DNA of 64,000 nucleotides from Paragonimus westermani (taxonomy: Eukaryota; Platyhelminthes; Trematoda; Plagiorchiida; Troglotrematidae), in the NCBI GenBank assembly GCA_008508345.1, contig QNGE01001721.1, forward strand, positions 41,999 through 105,998, in the 5' to 3' direction. The translations under genes were made by a program, and so were the position numbers. Positions 49,690-60,576 of this stretch are shown here, in pieces (the stretch's first letter is position 1; each line of letters opens with the position of its first letter). The notes under the pieces were generated by a model. The model was not told the DNA's origin. It was given only the letters and a program-made list of their open reading frames with translations, and did no database searches.

Positions 49690-49790
49690 AGGGTGGGACG
49701 GTGTAGCCAAGAGGTTTGACCTAAAATGTGCGCATATCCCTTGTCAACAAGCACGGCTATGATTACAGTGGTGAGCTGTCACCGTTCGCT
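49690..49790 (+). repeat. tRNA-derived SINE remnant (tRNA-Leu-like head)
   Basis: GGGACGGTGTAGCCAAGAGG resembles the D-arm and A box of a class II tRNA. It is followed by GACCTAAAATG, an anticodon-loop-like block with TAA at the anticodon position, and a decayed B box (GGCTATGATTACAG). The pieces are in tRNA order and spacing with a long variable arm, but stems do not pair well enough for a functional tRNA. Confidence 0.4.
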
Positions 49791-50690
49791 AACCCGACCC
49801 GGTTAGGAGCCCTGTTTTGGGTAAGCCCTCATGTTCAGAATTTCCGTGAAATGGTTTGGTGTCCGGGTTTCGTTGCAGGGTACTCGTATGTGGAACAATC
49901 GGATTATTATAAGTCAAGTGGTCACAGGCGCAACTTGACAGTTAGGCTCCAAAACATTTGTGTTTTTCACCATAACTGCTACAGCAGTCGTGGTAATTAG
50001 GACCAGAATGGCGTGTAGTTCGCTGCATGCTCAGATCAACTGAGAATGCGTAGAAATCACGACTGAAACTAAACGTGTTGAAGAATGCTTACAGTGCTTA
50101 TATACACCTGATTTTGTGCAGGACGATAACAAAAGAGCATACAGTAAAACGAGGGCAAACAAGAAAGTAAACAGTTGAAGAACTTTGCTTCAGGAATGGT
50201 AGGGATCATTGCAGCATAATTCAAATTAAGTCTGAGTTAAATTAGAATGTGGAAAGCAGGAAGGTAACTAGGGCTAGACGTGAAGTAAACACATGTCAAC
50301 GGGTGATGATTCGTTAGTCTTGGAGTCAAATCTGTTACGCCAACTAAAATCTTTTCTGGCGGTCAAACTGATCAAAGAATCGGACTGAAAATTAGAATGC
50401 TTTCCGCAATGTCTTGACAGGAAGTCTACTGTTGACGATGACGCTACCAAAACAGGTTCAGAGAGTGTTTCAAACTGGACATACCTTAACATAAAAGGAA
50501 TATTTACATTTCGGTAGACTCATTTGTTGTTATAAATTCAGTAAATAGCCCCAATGACAGTGGTTCGAGTGACATAAAAATGCGCCTCAGTGGACAAGAC
50601 GGTTGATATAACCTTTTATAAGTCAAAATAAAATCGTCTCCAGTGCACCAATAGAATATGAAGAACTAGCCCAGATTAAGCAACCTATCT
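49791..50690. other. Unrecognised stretch
   Basis: No motif was recognised. The frame at 50274-50492 (-) has no assignable family. Confidence 0.35.
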
Positions 50691-51260
50691 GGGCCGCTAT
50701 TTTCAACTGTGTATACAAATGACGTGAAATTATTCAACACGAAAAACTACTTTGTTTGCTGACGACGACAAAACTGTTTGAGATTTCCCGTCTGATAATC
50801 TTACTTCTTAACTGGCGAATAAACTAAAAGACTATGTTATTGGAGCCTTGTGTTCAGAGCATGGCTGATAGTTTTCGGTTAACAAATTCAACACCGTTGT
50901 GCATCGGCGTCCTATGCCGGACGGCAGTTATTGCATTCCAAGCGCCAGCTCAATGCACGGTCTGTGTAGGGATTATTCGAATTCATTCAATTTCCATAAA
51001 ATTATTTTCCGCCAGGTAGTTCAAAATGAACGGCAAAATCGAGCATACGTTTCTCTTGCTGATTACTTTGACCTTTATGACCTATGAGTACGACCACAGT
51101 TCGAGTATTGCGAGTTTACATACAGCCACCTGTGCGAGACTGATAGGCTAACTCTGGAGAATTTTCAGCGAGTATTCACAAGGCTACTCAACTTTTGTAA
51201 ACCAAATAGAACGTTGCCTAATTTTCGAAATCGACTTTGTTTGGCTACAAAGAGTCAAGC
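50691..51260 (+). pseudogene. CR1/Jockey-like LINE RT C-terminal fragment
   Basis: The plus strand reads GPLFSTVYTNDVKLF, the usual GPLLF-x-xYINDLP block, then TLFADDDKTV with the catalytic FADD, after a small shift. It continues, after further stops, to VRPQFEYCEFTYSHLCETD and LENFQRVFTRLL, the VRPHLEYC...W-P...IEKVQRRFTKLL block of CR1-type elements. NRLCLATK marks the end of the readable part near 51250. Multiple stops show long decay. Confidence 0.75.
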
Positions 51261-51853
51261 TGAACCTCACATTCTTGTATAGCTAAATTAATGATAGTAG
51301 ATGCACAATAACTTCTGTAATCCACCTGCAACATAGCCCGTAGTACAGTCTCAGAAACGACGGGTTTAATTTGCCAGTTATAAAGGTTCGAAATGCTAAC
51401 GCTCTCCATTTTTATCATGAAGTTTGCCAAGATTTGGATTGAAGCCAGTATGGAGAAGCAGGAGTTCAAAAAATTTAGAAACGATTTTGAACTCAACCAG
51501 TGTCATTCAGTTTCAGACTTTGATTATCTAAGTACGACGTCTTTGAAAATGGACCGAGTAAAGTACGAAGAAAAACGGTTAATACCGCGAGACACGTCGC
51601 CATATCCTCTTTGAAGTGGTCCAGTTTATCACATACATGGAATGACACCCCACAATGTACTCTCCCAATCAGTTATTCTTCATAGACAATGGTTGGTGAG
51701 CATGCATATTTAACTCAGCGTGAGGGCGTATCGGTGAGTTTAACCTCAAGGGAAAGCTTCCCGGCAGGACGGTCCTAGATAGCCGGACTAAGATCCCAAG
51801 CGACACTAAGTTTTTTCAGTTATCAAGACGTAATTAGGAGGAAGTCAGAGATA
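51261..51853. other. Stretch between two opposed LINE fragments
   Basis: Frames at 51245-51496 (-) and 51393-51614 (+) overlap and show no family. They may be the 3' untranslated ends of the two flanking LINE copies. Confidence 0.3.
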
Positions 51854-52410
51854 TTATGAATTAATCGTTTCGGAAGCTTGCTCGTGGACGAAAGTGATTA
51901 GTTTTCCGCTTCCTGAAAAGTAATCAACTCCCAACGAGTGACAGATGTATATGATATCGCATCTACGAGAGTAAAATGAAAACCGATGTGTTGTGATCCA
52001 GTAAAGCAAGTTTTCATCATCGTTTTGAAATCTTCCACATTCAATAATGCTGTACCCTATATGCCACACTTTCATGTCATCAGTGTATTCCAGTAGCCGG
52101 AAAGTTACCAGTGGTGGTAGTTCAAGTACAAACAACAGAAATAGCCGGCTTGGACTAGAACTCTGTGATACACTGCCAACTACACAGTGACTGTCATTAA
52201 CAATTACACTAAGATATCCGTCCTTCAGTTAGTTTGTGAGTCGCAGAAGTAAAGCAACGTCGACGCCATACTGGTGAAAGTTCATAAGAAAGAATTGTGT
52301 AGCTGACTGTCGAATGCCTCGGGGAACTCCAAACAGACATGACCTACCGATCTACCTCTGTCAATGGCCTTTGTTCATTGCTCCCTGGCCACAAACAAGT
52401 CAGTTAGACA
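51854..52410 (-). pseudogene. CR1/Jockey-like LINE RT fragment
   Basis: Reading the minus strand from 52410: LTDLFVARE, then AIDRGRSVGHVCLEFPEAFD, which is the A block (KAID-GR-VDVCYLDF-KAFD), then after stops LLEYTDDMKVWH, where YTDD replaces the catalytic FADD, and NDDENLLYW, the LQ-DLD-L--W block. Spacing follows the CR1 type. Several stops lie in between. It points towards the plus-strand fragment at 50691-51260, so the two are tail to tail. Confidence 0.75.
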
Positions 52411-54879
52411 TGAAAAGCCTTTTCGGAATTCACGTCGACTATCAGGCAAAAAAACACGGTGTACAGTGATTGCAGTGTATCGTGAACCTGTGAAATACAG
52501 ATGAGTACACGTGTTGATCTAGGCAATGGACTTTTTGTTATGTTTAATTTACATGGTAGTGTACAATCCATACATGGTACATTTAACATTCTGTATACCA
52601 CATCAAAGCTTACTGAGAAAATGTCAGTGCACAAAATTGAATCAACAGCCCGTGAGTCCAATTTCAGGAAAGTAAAGTAGGGGGATTATGGATTTTCTAC
52701 TCAGCTTTGCTCCCATACTCCGTAACAAACAGCCGGAGAACGAATAAACACATCAAGCAACAAATGGCAGTTGAACACCAAAAGGCCAATAGAAACAAAT
52801 AACTTTATGGTATTCAATTAAGTATTTTAGATGACACTAGTGGATGTATCAGAAACCGTCCCGGTGTGCTTAAGACCCGCTTTGTGACTGTTTCGCCAGC
52901 GACACAACTGGAATGATTAGCGCTCACTCTCAATTCCGGTTTCAAAATTGGTTAATCTATGTGAATCACAATGATCAGCTGGACAAAATGCAACAACTTT
53001 TCTACCTGACGAGATGACTGGTGGATGAAAACAATAACAATGCCAACGACGAATGGACGTAACCGTTGTGTGTGCCCTATATGAACCAAGTGCCAGTTCC
53101 TTCAGTCATGCAAAAACTTGATGGCACCATATGTCTCCTCTTTCTTAAATACTCATCTATTATTTTACTCTTCAAGGTAATTCTACTCTCAGTTGTTCGT
53201 TCGTTATTACTTGACTTAGTCAAGGGTTCCATACGAATTTCGCTTGGTGCGATTCTGTGTATAACTGAGTAGGCGTGAAGCCATCCCTCACTTTCGCTTT
53301 TCCTTTTCTGACTGTCATCGTCGGTCCCAGACTAAGGTATATCTAGATACTAATGATATTTCAGAACACCGCAGGAAATGTACGGTATATTTGCAAACCC
53401 TGGTGGAGAGCAGTACACCGCTGAAAAGCACACATGCACAATTTGCACACAATCAGAGAACAAAAATGTTGTCACGGCTGAAAGATGAGAGAAAACGGAA
53501 ATTGATGCAGAGACGACCTTTGCATTATGCTCAAACGTACTGTATATGAGTATCAACCAAATAAATGAGTAATCAGCGAAAGAAAGGCAGCATCTGCGGA
53601 CCAGGTTTTGCGGTCGTCACCGCCCGCCTCAACAACTAAACTTGTTCTACAAATGACTCAGCCACATTTATGCCACCAGATCCTACCAGCTTACGCTTTT
53701 CCCAAGATCTCCTGCCACTGAATCTGGGTGTCACATAGGCCCTAACTCGGTAGATGTATCTGACTTAGTAAGGTCAGCATGCTGGTAGCATGTTTAAGGA
53801 AGTGATTCTCTGCCCCAAATTATACACAAATAGTTAGTGATCTTAGTACAGAATTTTCGGTTTGATAGACAAGTTACTGACAGTTTCAGATACAGAACAA
53901 ATGCCCGCCCTCACTAGAAATAATCTGCTTCCTAACCCTATCCACATCTACTCGTCATTAGAACATGCAAACTAACGCAGAACTAGATGGTCAAACATCT
54001 AATAACCGCTGAAATCCTCCACAGAAGCGGTCAGGTTCTGTAGCTGTAGCGTTATAAACCCTCACGGAACCTTATATGTACGCTTCTTAGACGTCGGGTT
54101 GACAACCGTTTGCCAAAAAAGTACCAGTTCTGGTAAGGTGCATCTACCCGCTGCCCTACTGCACCGGTTCCTGGGCAAAAAGATTGTGTTAACAACCCCA
54201 ATCTTTTTCTGCGTACGTCTGAGCATCCTAACGGTACCTCAGACAACAAAACCCTGATTATTTATAACACCAATAAATCCTCGCTACGTCGGTCGTCTCG
54301 CAGCATAAACTGGGCAGCTCTACCTACTGCATGCAGCGAGATGCATACGTGAAAGCACGCTACTACTGACGGTTCGTCCATTATCCTATCAAATTTAACC
54401 CTCAGGTCTCTGCTGACCCCGGTGTCTGGTAATTACTTTGCAATTCCCACAACAAATAGAGCCACGGTGAAACTGTTTCAATAAGTCACATCTCTTCCCA
54501 CTTAACCTCAGGCCTCCTTCGTTCCTTGCTTAGACCTACAATGCGGTTTAATGCAGGTGATTTCACTGTTTGCACTCTAAGACAGACAGGTCAATAGGTC
54601 ATTCTAGCGCGAACGCTAGTTTCGTTGAACGTTGATGCATGCTGCATTTTAAAGACCAGAATCCAGGACAACAGTCGAAATAAAAGAATCCGTACTGCCT
54701 ACCTGATACTAGTTATTCGCCTCAAGTGACACCACGGTCGTTGCTACTGGTCAGAATGAAGTAGGTTTGGCCCCTAGTACAGCGGCCTTAGCCGCGTTGG
54801 TAGGCTGGATTCCTGTTAACAGTAGACTGTGTTGTCTACTTCGCGAGTTTTACTGAGGCCAGTTCTGAACAAACTCTCC
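52411..54879. other. Unrecognised stretch
   Basis: No motif was found on either strand. Open frames at 52404-52661 (-), 53066-53272 (+, hydrophobic), 53350-53556 (-) and 54052-54249 (-) are short and unassigned. Confidence 0.35.
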
Positions 54880-57265
54880 AGAAATCTCTTCAATGTATCT
54901 CCATGCTCCAAACGACTGTAGTAACGTGGGTGTCAAGGACATATTCTACTCGGACCTAGTTGTTCTCCTTCCGTCGTTGCAACTGTGCGCCGATCATGCA
55001 CAATGTTTGCTACCATCGGTTTCAGACACCCTAAACGTCATTGCTTTAACTAGCCTCGTAGACCGCACAGCTGTTAGCTATTGGTGACTATGCTCCGACC
55101 AGGATTGCCGTTTCTACTGAGTCAAATACTTGAATTCAGATAATACTTTGGTACGTAGTCGTATTTTTTGCTTTCACCAGACTACGAACCCACTGACAAC
55201 AAAGGATGGTTGTTAAGAAACGGGCTGTACCGTCGGTGAGGTAGAAATATCTACCAGTCTAGAAAGTAAGGCTAGTAGTTCTCACGCCGGAGATACTAAC
55301 ATCTACTGGTCAATAATCTCATAAATTATTCGTGAAGCAGGTGCTGCATCATGCGGCACAGTGTTTCTTGGGTTAAACGAGTACTGGAGCTCAGAGAAAT
55401 CCTTTGAACTGTAAGACGTTCAATAGAACATTCCTTCTGACGGTTCATAGAGTAATTTCAAAGAAATTGAGGCGTAGCGTGATCACCGACCGTAAGGCTA
55501 TGTTGAAGAAGGAAGTTAGAGAAACGGAAACCGCTTCTGTTTCAAGGAACACTGGCAGGCTGTTTAAGTACCTCTGTTCTATTGGCCCAAGGCTACCATC
55601 TGTCAGTGAAATTATCAGTAAGACAGATGGCCCACTCATTCCTAATTATAGAAGGCTAGAGCGCTGGACAAAACACTCTGACAGCCAACCAAGCTAGCCT
55701 CATGCTTCTGCCGTGTCACCGCCACAAACTTGCAACGCAGAACACTGCTCGGCAGATTTAGAATCACCTAGGAAAACTGAGATCCACATTCGCATTTCGG
55801 CCCCCAAACGTAATAGGTCTGCAGACTCACATGACCTTATGCTAGTACTTTTCAAAAAAAGAGGAGGCTTTAGTAGAGACCTTGACATGATTGTCTAAAC
55901 CCGCGTGGACGGTGTGGACTATTCTTCTGTGCTCGGGTCACTCGATACCAGTCCCCATATTTAACAAATTTGGGCTGGGTCCTTTCAAACACCATAGGGG
56001 AATTCCCCTGGCCCTGGTCACTACTAAGATTCTGACACCCATTTTACTTTGTCCCCTTAGTGCAGCTCAAGAGACAACCATTAAGGAAAACAGGCAGAGT
56101 TTTATCCTGAGTGGGGGGCGTATTATTCAAATTTGCACTTTTTCACTAAACTCATGAGCAGCGTCACACGTACAGTCGGCCAACGACTTCCGTATTACTG
56201 GACTATAAAGGTGCTCCTGATTCGTTGAATCGATCCACAATTTTGGAGTTACTTAGACCGACCAAGTATGCGAACATGCTGTTGGCGCTTTATTCCCATA
56301 CTTCATCTCAAGTAGGATTTACGTTTAACTATTTAATAGCTTCAGCCCCAGCAGAGTCACACGCCGTGTCTACTTCCATTGTTTTTGTTCGGCTTTTTTG
56401 AAGACAAAATAATCAAAGACTTCGGCACTCACATGATGCCGCTGTAGACCTGTTGCCTGGTGAGAAACTGATTGTTCCTAATTATGCTGACGACCAGATG
56501 TTTTTGGATGATAGCATGCCAGTGGCATAGACAGTACTATACGCCATTCTGCTCTCCACAAAACATTTTGTGGGACGCATTCCAGTCTCGAAATCCAACG
56601 TGCTTCTGCAAGAATGTCGTGATTACACAGATGTGATGTTAGATAATAAAGTCATGTATGTTGCTGACCGGTTTACCCATTTGGGAAGCCGCATCACCGG
56701 CGTTGGAGGTATAGGGAATGAAATAAAAGCGTACCTATGAGGGTAATCCAGTACGCAAACAGAGAAGCATCTCTCTGGAGCTTATGTTTCGCATATATAA
56801 TGCGACATGAGGACTGTATTACATTACGGCTACAAAACGTGGCCACTCAGGGTAACGGACGCGAGCCATCCTCGGGTATTTGACCAATGATTTCTACCTA
56901 TGATCAATCGCATCGAGTGGCACCAACGAGTAGGCGACAATGAGGTTAGGAAGCGAGTACGTGGTAGTGACTGTCAAACAAGTCCTTTTGCTTGATTCCT
57001 AAGGTTTACACATGTTTAGATGGTTAGGTAATGTATTAAGAATGCTAGCTGGTCGTCTGCTACATCGAGCACTTTGCCGACGCTGTGGTCAACTGGCCTA
57101 AGGTGCGAGGTGGATAAATGATGACCGACTGTAGAGGGATGAAATTATTCACGAGGAAGGTGGCAACTTTAGGTCGAGTTCGCCTTCTAAGCCGGAGAAT
57201 TCACGACTACCATAGTTGGTGGCTGACGACGTTGAGTAAGATGGCGATTGATCGAGCTCATAAGC
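54880..57265 (+). pseudogene. RTE-type LINE (endonuclease and RT), decayed but nearly full coding span
   Basis: The plus strand keeps element order through many shifts. Near 54980 LQLCADH and near 55110 VKYLNSDNTLVRSRI fit the end of the AP-endonuclease domain (LQLCADH...NT-x-DSDHALV). At 55404-55697, SRNTGRLFKYLCSIGP and KTDGPLIPNYRRLERW match the linker before the RT. Near 56470-56500, LPGEKLIVPNYADDQMFLDD holds an intact YADD (56483-56494). HLGSRITGVGGIGNEIKA follows near 56690, then a damaged YGSETWPL block near 56830. The C-terminus near 57130-57250 reads MKLFTRKVATLGRVRLL and WWLTTLSKMAIDRA, the RTE ending (GRVRLPGWG...WL-TL--MA-DR). Stops make it inactive. Confidence 0.8.
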
Positions 57266-57814
57266 GTGACTGACGTTGTTGTTTGGTAGAGGTCTGTGAA
57301 GTAGGTGCACTTGATGATGTGGGGTAGCGAAAACCGTAAGGGAGCTGTCAAACTGACGAAGTATCACTTTCACCCGTGGCTCGGTTGTTTGTTTCCAAAG
57401 CGCATGCACCTTGATTTCGAATGATTTGATAACGACCAGGCTATTTTTATTGCTTGGGTTCTTTTTTCTTCTTCTCCGCTCTTCCTTTTTAGTCAGGGCT
57501 TGTTTTGCCTTCTCCATGGTTGCCCAGCAGTTGAGCATCAGTTAGAACCACCGACGTGTTGCTGTCAGTGTTGACGATGATGACGACTCAATCTTCAGAC
57601 ACATGACTGTCTGTCACTAGAAATTATCTGGGTGAGAAAAGAGTTCCTGACCTTTCTAGAAGTAAGCAGCATCTTTCTTCGTCATACCCAAACGTTGTGA
57701 GCCCTACAGGACAATTTTCCGGAATCCCCTAGAGGCAAACAACCGGAAAACAGATGAAGATGGTAAAAAGCGACGTGGTGTTCTTTAAAGATCCTGGAAA
57801 CGGCCCGCATGTAA
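57266..57814. other. Unrecognised stretch after the RTE element
   Basis: A 129-codon minus-strand frame (57149-57538) begins here but overlaps the end of the RTE and is low-complexity (Lys/Arg run), so it is treated as chance. Nothing else was recognised. Confidence 0.3.
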
Positions 57815-58075
57815 AATGTGAATTCGTCACTTTGTTAACTCAAAGAAGAAAGTAAAAAATAAATTCCTACAACAGCGGTGCAATATTCAAAGATCTAATC
57901 TAGTACGTCGTTTTGGCCACTGTATGATCTGTGGATGTGGCCGCAAAACTTTTCTAATGTGTGGCGATAATTTGATTTGTGGGAAACCTCCTGCTTCACG
58001 CACACATAATTGTCCTTGTTTTGTGCATATTAAGTGTGGAGTTTGTGAAAATGACAGGTTTCGCGATGGGTAGAA
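57815..58075 (+). other. Cysteine-rich open frame of unknown kind
   Basis: A frame without ATG, open for about 85 codons, is basic at first (NSKKKVKNKF) and then cysteine-rich: CMICGCG, MCGDNLICG, CPCF and CGVC, eleven cysteines in about 45 residues. Such spacing is compatible with a zinc-binding or disulfide-rich domain. No family is recognised and stops flank it on both sides. It could be an exon or a decayed element. Confidence 0.25.
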
Positions 58076-58305
58076 AAGAAGAAAGGTCTATTACTCAGCT
58101 TTTGAGCCATGTGCAAGGACTCAGCTTGATAATTCCTTTGTGGTTAACAGGAGAGAAACGGACATGTTACTCGTGAATAAGGCGTAATGATACTCGTGCT
58201 GTCAAGACCAGACAAGTAAGGACAAAAACGGGGGTCGGATACCAGTATCAGCCGATCAGTTCAGCTTATGGAAGCTTTCTTACGTATCTGTTTGTTGTGA
58301 TAGTT

Positions 58306-58572
58306 TTATAAACTGAGTAGATCCAACGATAACAAGCTTTGTACTGGAAGATTAGGTCCAGTCCAAGTGTAATACCATCGATGAGAGAGATGAGACAAGA
58401 TTATATCCTGGACCCAGATGAAGATGATGCAGCCAAGACACATTATAAAGTAAATGACGCCTGTTAAAACACTGAGGCACTTGAACGCGGAAGAAAAGCC
58501 TGAGCATCTCGACCGATACGTTAACAGCAATGACATCAATAGGAGGATATCGGCAAGTAGGCTAAAACACAT
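58306..58572 (-). CDS. Possible exon of a multi-pass membrane protein
   Basis: The 88-codon minus-strand frame contains two strong hydrophobic segments: LLADILLLMSLLL near its start, and CLSVLTGVIYFIMCLGCIIFIWV in the middle. They are separated by a short basic loop (TYRSRCSGFSSAFK). This resembles the last two or three membrane spans of claudin-like or calcium-channel-gamma-like four-span proteins, which is only an impression. A possible acceptor, GTGTTTTAG, lies at the first residues, and a possible donor GTACAAAG near the end. No partner exons were found, so chance hydrophobicity is a real alternative. Confidence 0.3.
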   Translation of the reverse strand: MCFSLLADILLLMSLLLTYRSRCSGFSSAFKCLSVLTGVIYFIMCLGCIIFIWVQDIILSHLSHRWYYTWTGPNLPVQSLLSLDLLSL

Positions 58573-58599
58573 GTCGCATTACTGCAGACGCCCAGTTTA

Positions 58600-59270
58600 A
58601 AGGTTTCTGTAGATTTCACAACCAAAAGGACGGAGTGGCAATGCGGCCGCTGCTAGATTCCTTACTGGCCTACATTTTCATGGCATAGTTTGATGGTAGT
58701 TCATTGGCTGACCAAATAAATTCAATTGCTCCTTCTAAGCATTACGTAGGCGGTACAGTCTATAGGCCAGAGGAATCAAAAAGCTTCGGCGAAACAGTGA
58801 TGCACTTTAGCTCTACCCACAAAAATAGCCGCTTTGCCTTAAAGCCCGAAAAATTCGCAGATATAGCTTTTTTAGACGTGTTCATATCACGTCATAAGGT
58901 TGGCGCGATACAACGTAAAGTATATCGCGAAGCAACCCGGTCAGGACAAAATACCTACTGAAGTAGATGTGTACCATAAAACGAAGTGGAGACTTGGTCC
59001 GAGTTTGCCAGATTGAGCTATGACAAAATATTACATTGATCCTGCTAAAGATAGAAAACCCTTTTAGTTAACACACTGAAAACGGCTATTCGGAACGGTT
59101 TAATTGTAAACGCACGATAAACGGCTCAAAAGCAAACATACCGCAAATTGTAGAAAAAGCTCATCTATGTCTCTCTACCGTTCGAAGACGATAACTTTGG
59201 TAAAAAATATAACCGGAAGACTCGAGTTAACAAGGAGCAAAAGTAATTTCACTGATGGATTACGTGCTTA
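58600..59270 (+). pseudogene. Penelope-like element copy E, fragment
   Basis: From 58630, QKDGVAMRPLLDSLLAYIFM matches the PLE block DGVAMGSPLGPLLADIFM. An 85-codon frame follows (58704-58961), with KHYVGGTVYRPEESKSF, where YVGG stands in place of catalytic YVDD, then FADIAFLDVFISR, the FLDV block, and IQRKVYREATRSGQ. After more stops, LIYVSLPFEDDNF near 59185 matches the PIYVSLPFKGD segment before the endonuclease. No GIY-YIG part remains. This copy differs in sequence from A and D, so it is likely another PLE subfamily. Confidence 0.8.
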
Positions 59271-60329
59271 ATTAAATTTCACGCCCGTTCTGTCTCTCCA
59301 TATGAGGTATTGTCTGTACAAACTCTCTTTTCGTCTGCCGTTTTGTTTATTTCCGTAGGACAGGCTGTAAAGGCCGCAAAACGCGGCGATTATCTGGACG
59401 CATCCGGATCATCATGGCTAGTTTTTGGCTAGTTTTTGAACTGTGTGGTTTTTGGCTAGTTTTTGGACTTCTGTGGTCGCTACGCTCTTGGTCGAGTTAG
59501 ATCATTCGGTCAACCCGCAGGATAAGTTTAAAGCGATCTACCGAGTGTGTGGGGCGTAATCAAAGTAGACCAATGGTCATTTACTAGCATTCGCGGGGGC
59601 ACCTCCAGTTCGCTTGCACTCACCCCTGTCATCCGCATAAAGACTTCTGATCAGAGCGTTGAACCTTCCCCGACCATGCATCCATACATCGGAAATATCT
59701 GTTTTGTGGGTGTGCTGATTTGTTTAAAAGTGTTCACAGTCCTCGCGAATGGTGTAACATAACTAGACTTCATGAGTCAGACTAATTTGACATTGATGAT
59801 TACAATCTCTTACTGCACCGACGCACTACTCGTGACAGACCCCTACAAATGTCCTGTATTTGGCTTGATAGTGAAGCACTGAAAACAAGCTTGTTTCCTA
59901 CGTTTTTCTGAGTACCAAACATTTGGTCGTGGGTGATAACTCGAGTCTCCCATGAGATGAATATACTGGGTCAGAGAAAGTTAATTTATAAACTTTCATG
60001 TGCTGGAAGCATTTTATGAAGAGCAAATAAACGGGTGAGCGAAAAGAAACCACTTACATTATTTCACGTAGGACGGGGTGAGCTTTTTTAATGGATGCCG
60101 TATGCATGACTCAAAATCTGCAGTCAAAACTGCAATAAGACATTCACGGGACGGTAGCTAGGCACTTATAATACGGTTAGTAGTTGGAGATTTGGTTGAG
60201 GTTGAACATCACTCACATTTGATCTTAGCCTTTTCAATCAGATAGACTTTCCAGTCAGTCTCTTTCAAAAAGAAGGACTAGACTCAAGCTTTGCTTCCTT
60301 AGAACTCGTCACTAGTGCATATCCTTGCC
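59271..60329. other. Unrecognised stretch containing a short tandem repeat
   Basis: Apart from the tandem GGCTAGTTTTT units at 59417-59465, no feature was recognised. The 71-codon frame at 59547-59762 (+) is unassigned. Confidence 0.35.
59417..59465 (+). repeat. Short tandem repeat of GGCTAGTTTTT
   Basis: Two adjacent 11-base units are followed, after about 17 bases, by a third copy of the same unit, within TTGGCTAGTTTTTG contexts. Confidence 0.6.
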
Positions 60330-60408
60330 ACGACCGGGATTTGCACTCCGGTCACACTTTCATGAAACAACCGTGTTGACCACTAAGCCAATGACCTCAC
60401 AGTAGTCA
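60330..60408 (-). repeat. tRNA-like sequence, probably a tRNA-derived SINE head
   Basis: The minus strand reads TTGGCTTAGTGGTCAACACG (A box and D-arm), TTTCATGAA (anticodon-loop-like with CAT), and GACCGGAGTGCAAATCCCGG (a T-arm with six pairing bases and a degenerate B box). Arms are in the right order and spacing, but the acceptor stem does not pair and the T-loop has an extra base, so a functional tRNA is unlikely. Confidence 0.45.
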
Positions 60409-60411
60409 CGA

Positions 60412-60576
60412 CTAAATCATCAACTGTGGATGCTCAACCACTTTCATAAGCGTATTGTAGTGATCAACGATCATGTAGCTCCCATAGGGATCCTGGTCGT
60501 AATCGTGTCTTCCCGCTTGTTTGCTCTTCACGAATGCTTTTGCGTACGCCGAGTACTGGAGGTCTGATAAACTCAT
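60412..60576 (-). CDS. Small open frame with coding-like composition, unknown
   Basis: A 54-codon frame from an ATG at 60576 begins MSLSDLQYSAYAKAFVKSKQ and contains DQDPYGSYMIVDHY. Its composition is rich in Tyr, Lys and Asp and varied, unlike the low-complexity chance frames around it. It could be the first coding exon of a host gene or a small protein. It ends next to the tRNA-like sequence. No family is recognised. Confidence 0.25.
   Translation of the reverse strand: MSLSDLQYSAYAKAFVKSKQAGRHDYDQDPYGSYMIVDHYNTLMKVVEHPQLMI

Noticed and set aside
57149..57538. 129-codon minus-strand frame with a Lys/Arg run
   Set aside because: Its end overlaps the RTE C-terminus on the other strand and it is low-complexity; probably a shadow and chance extension.
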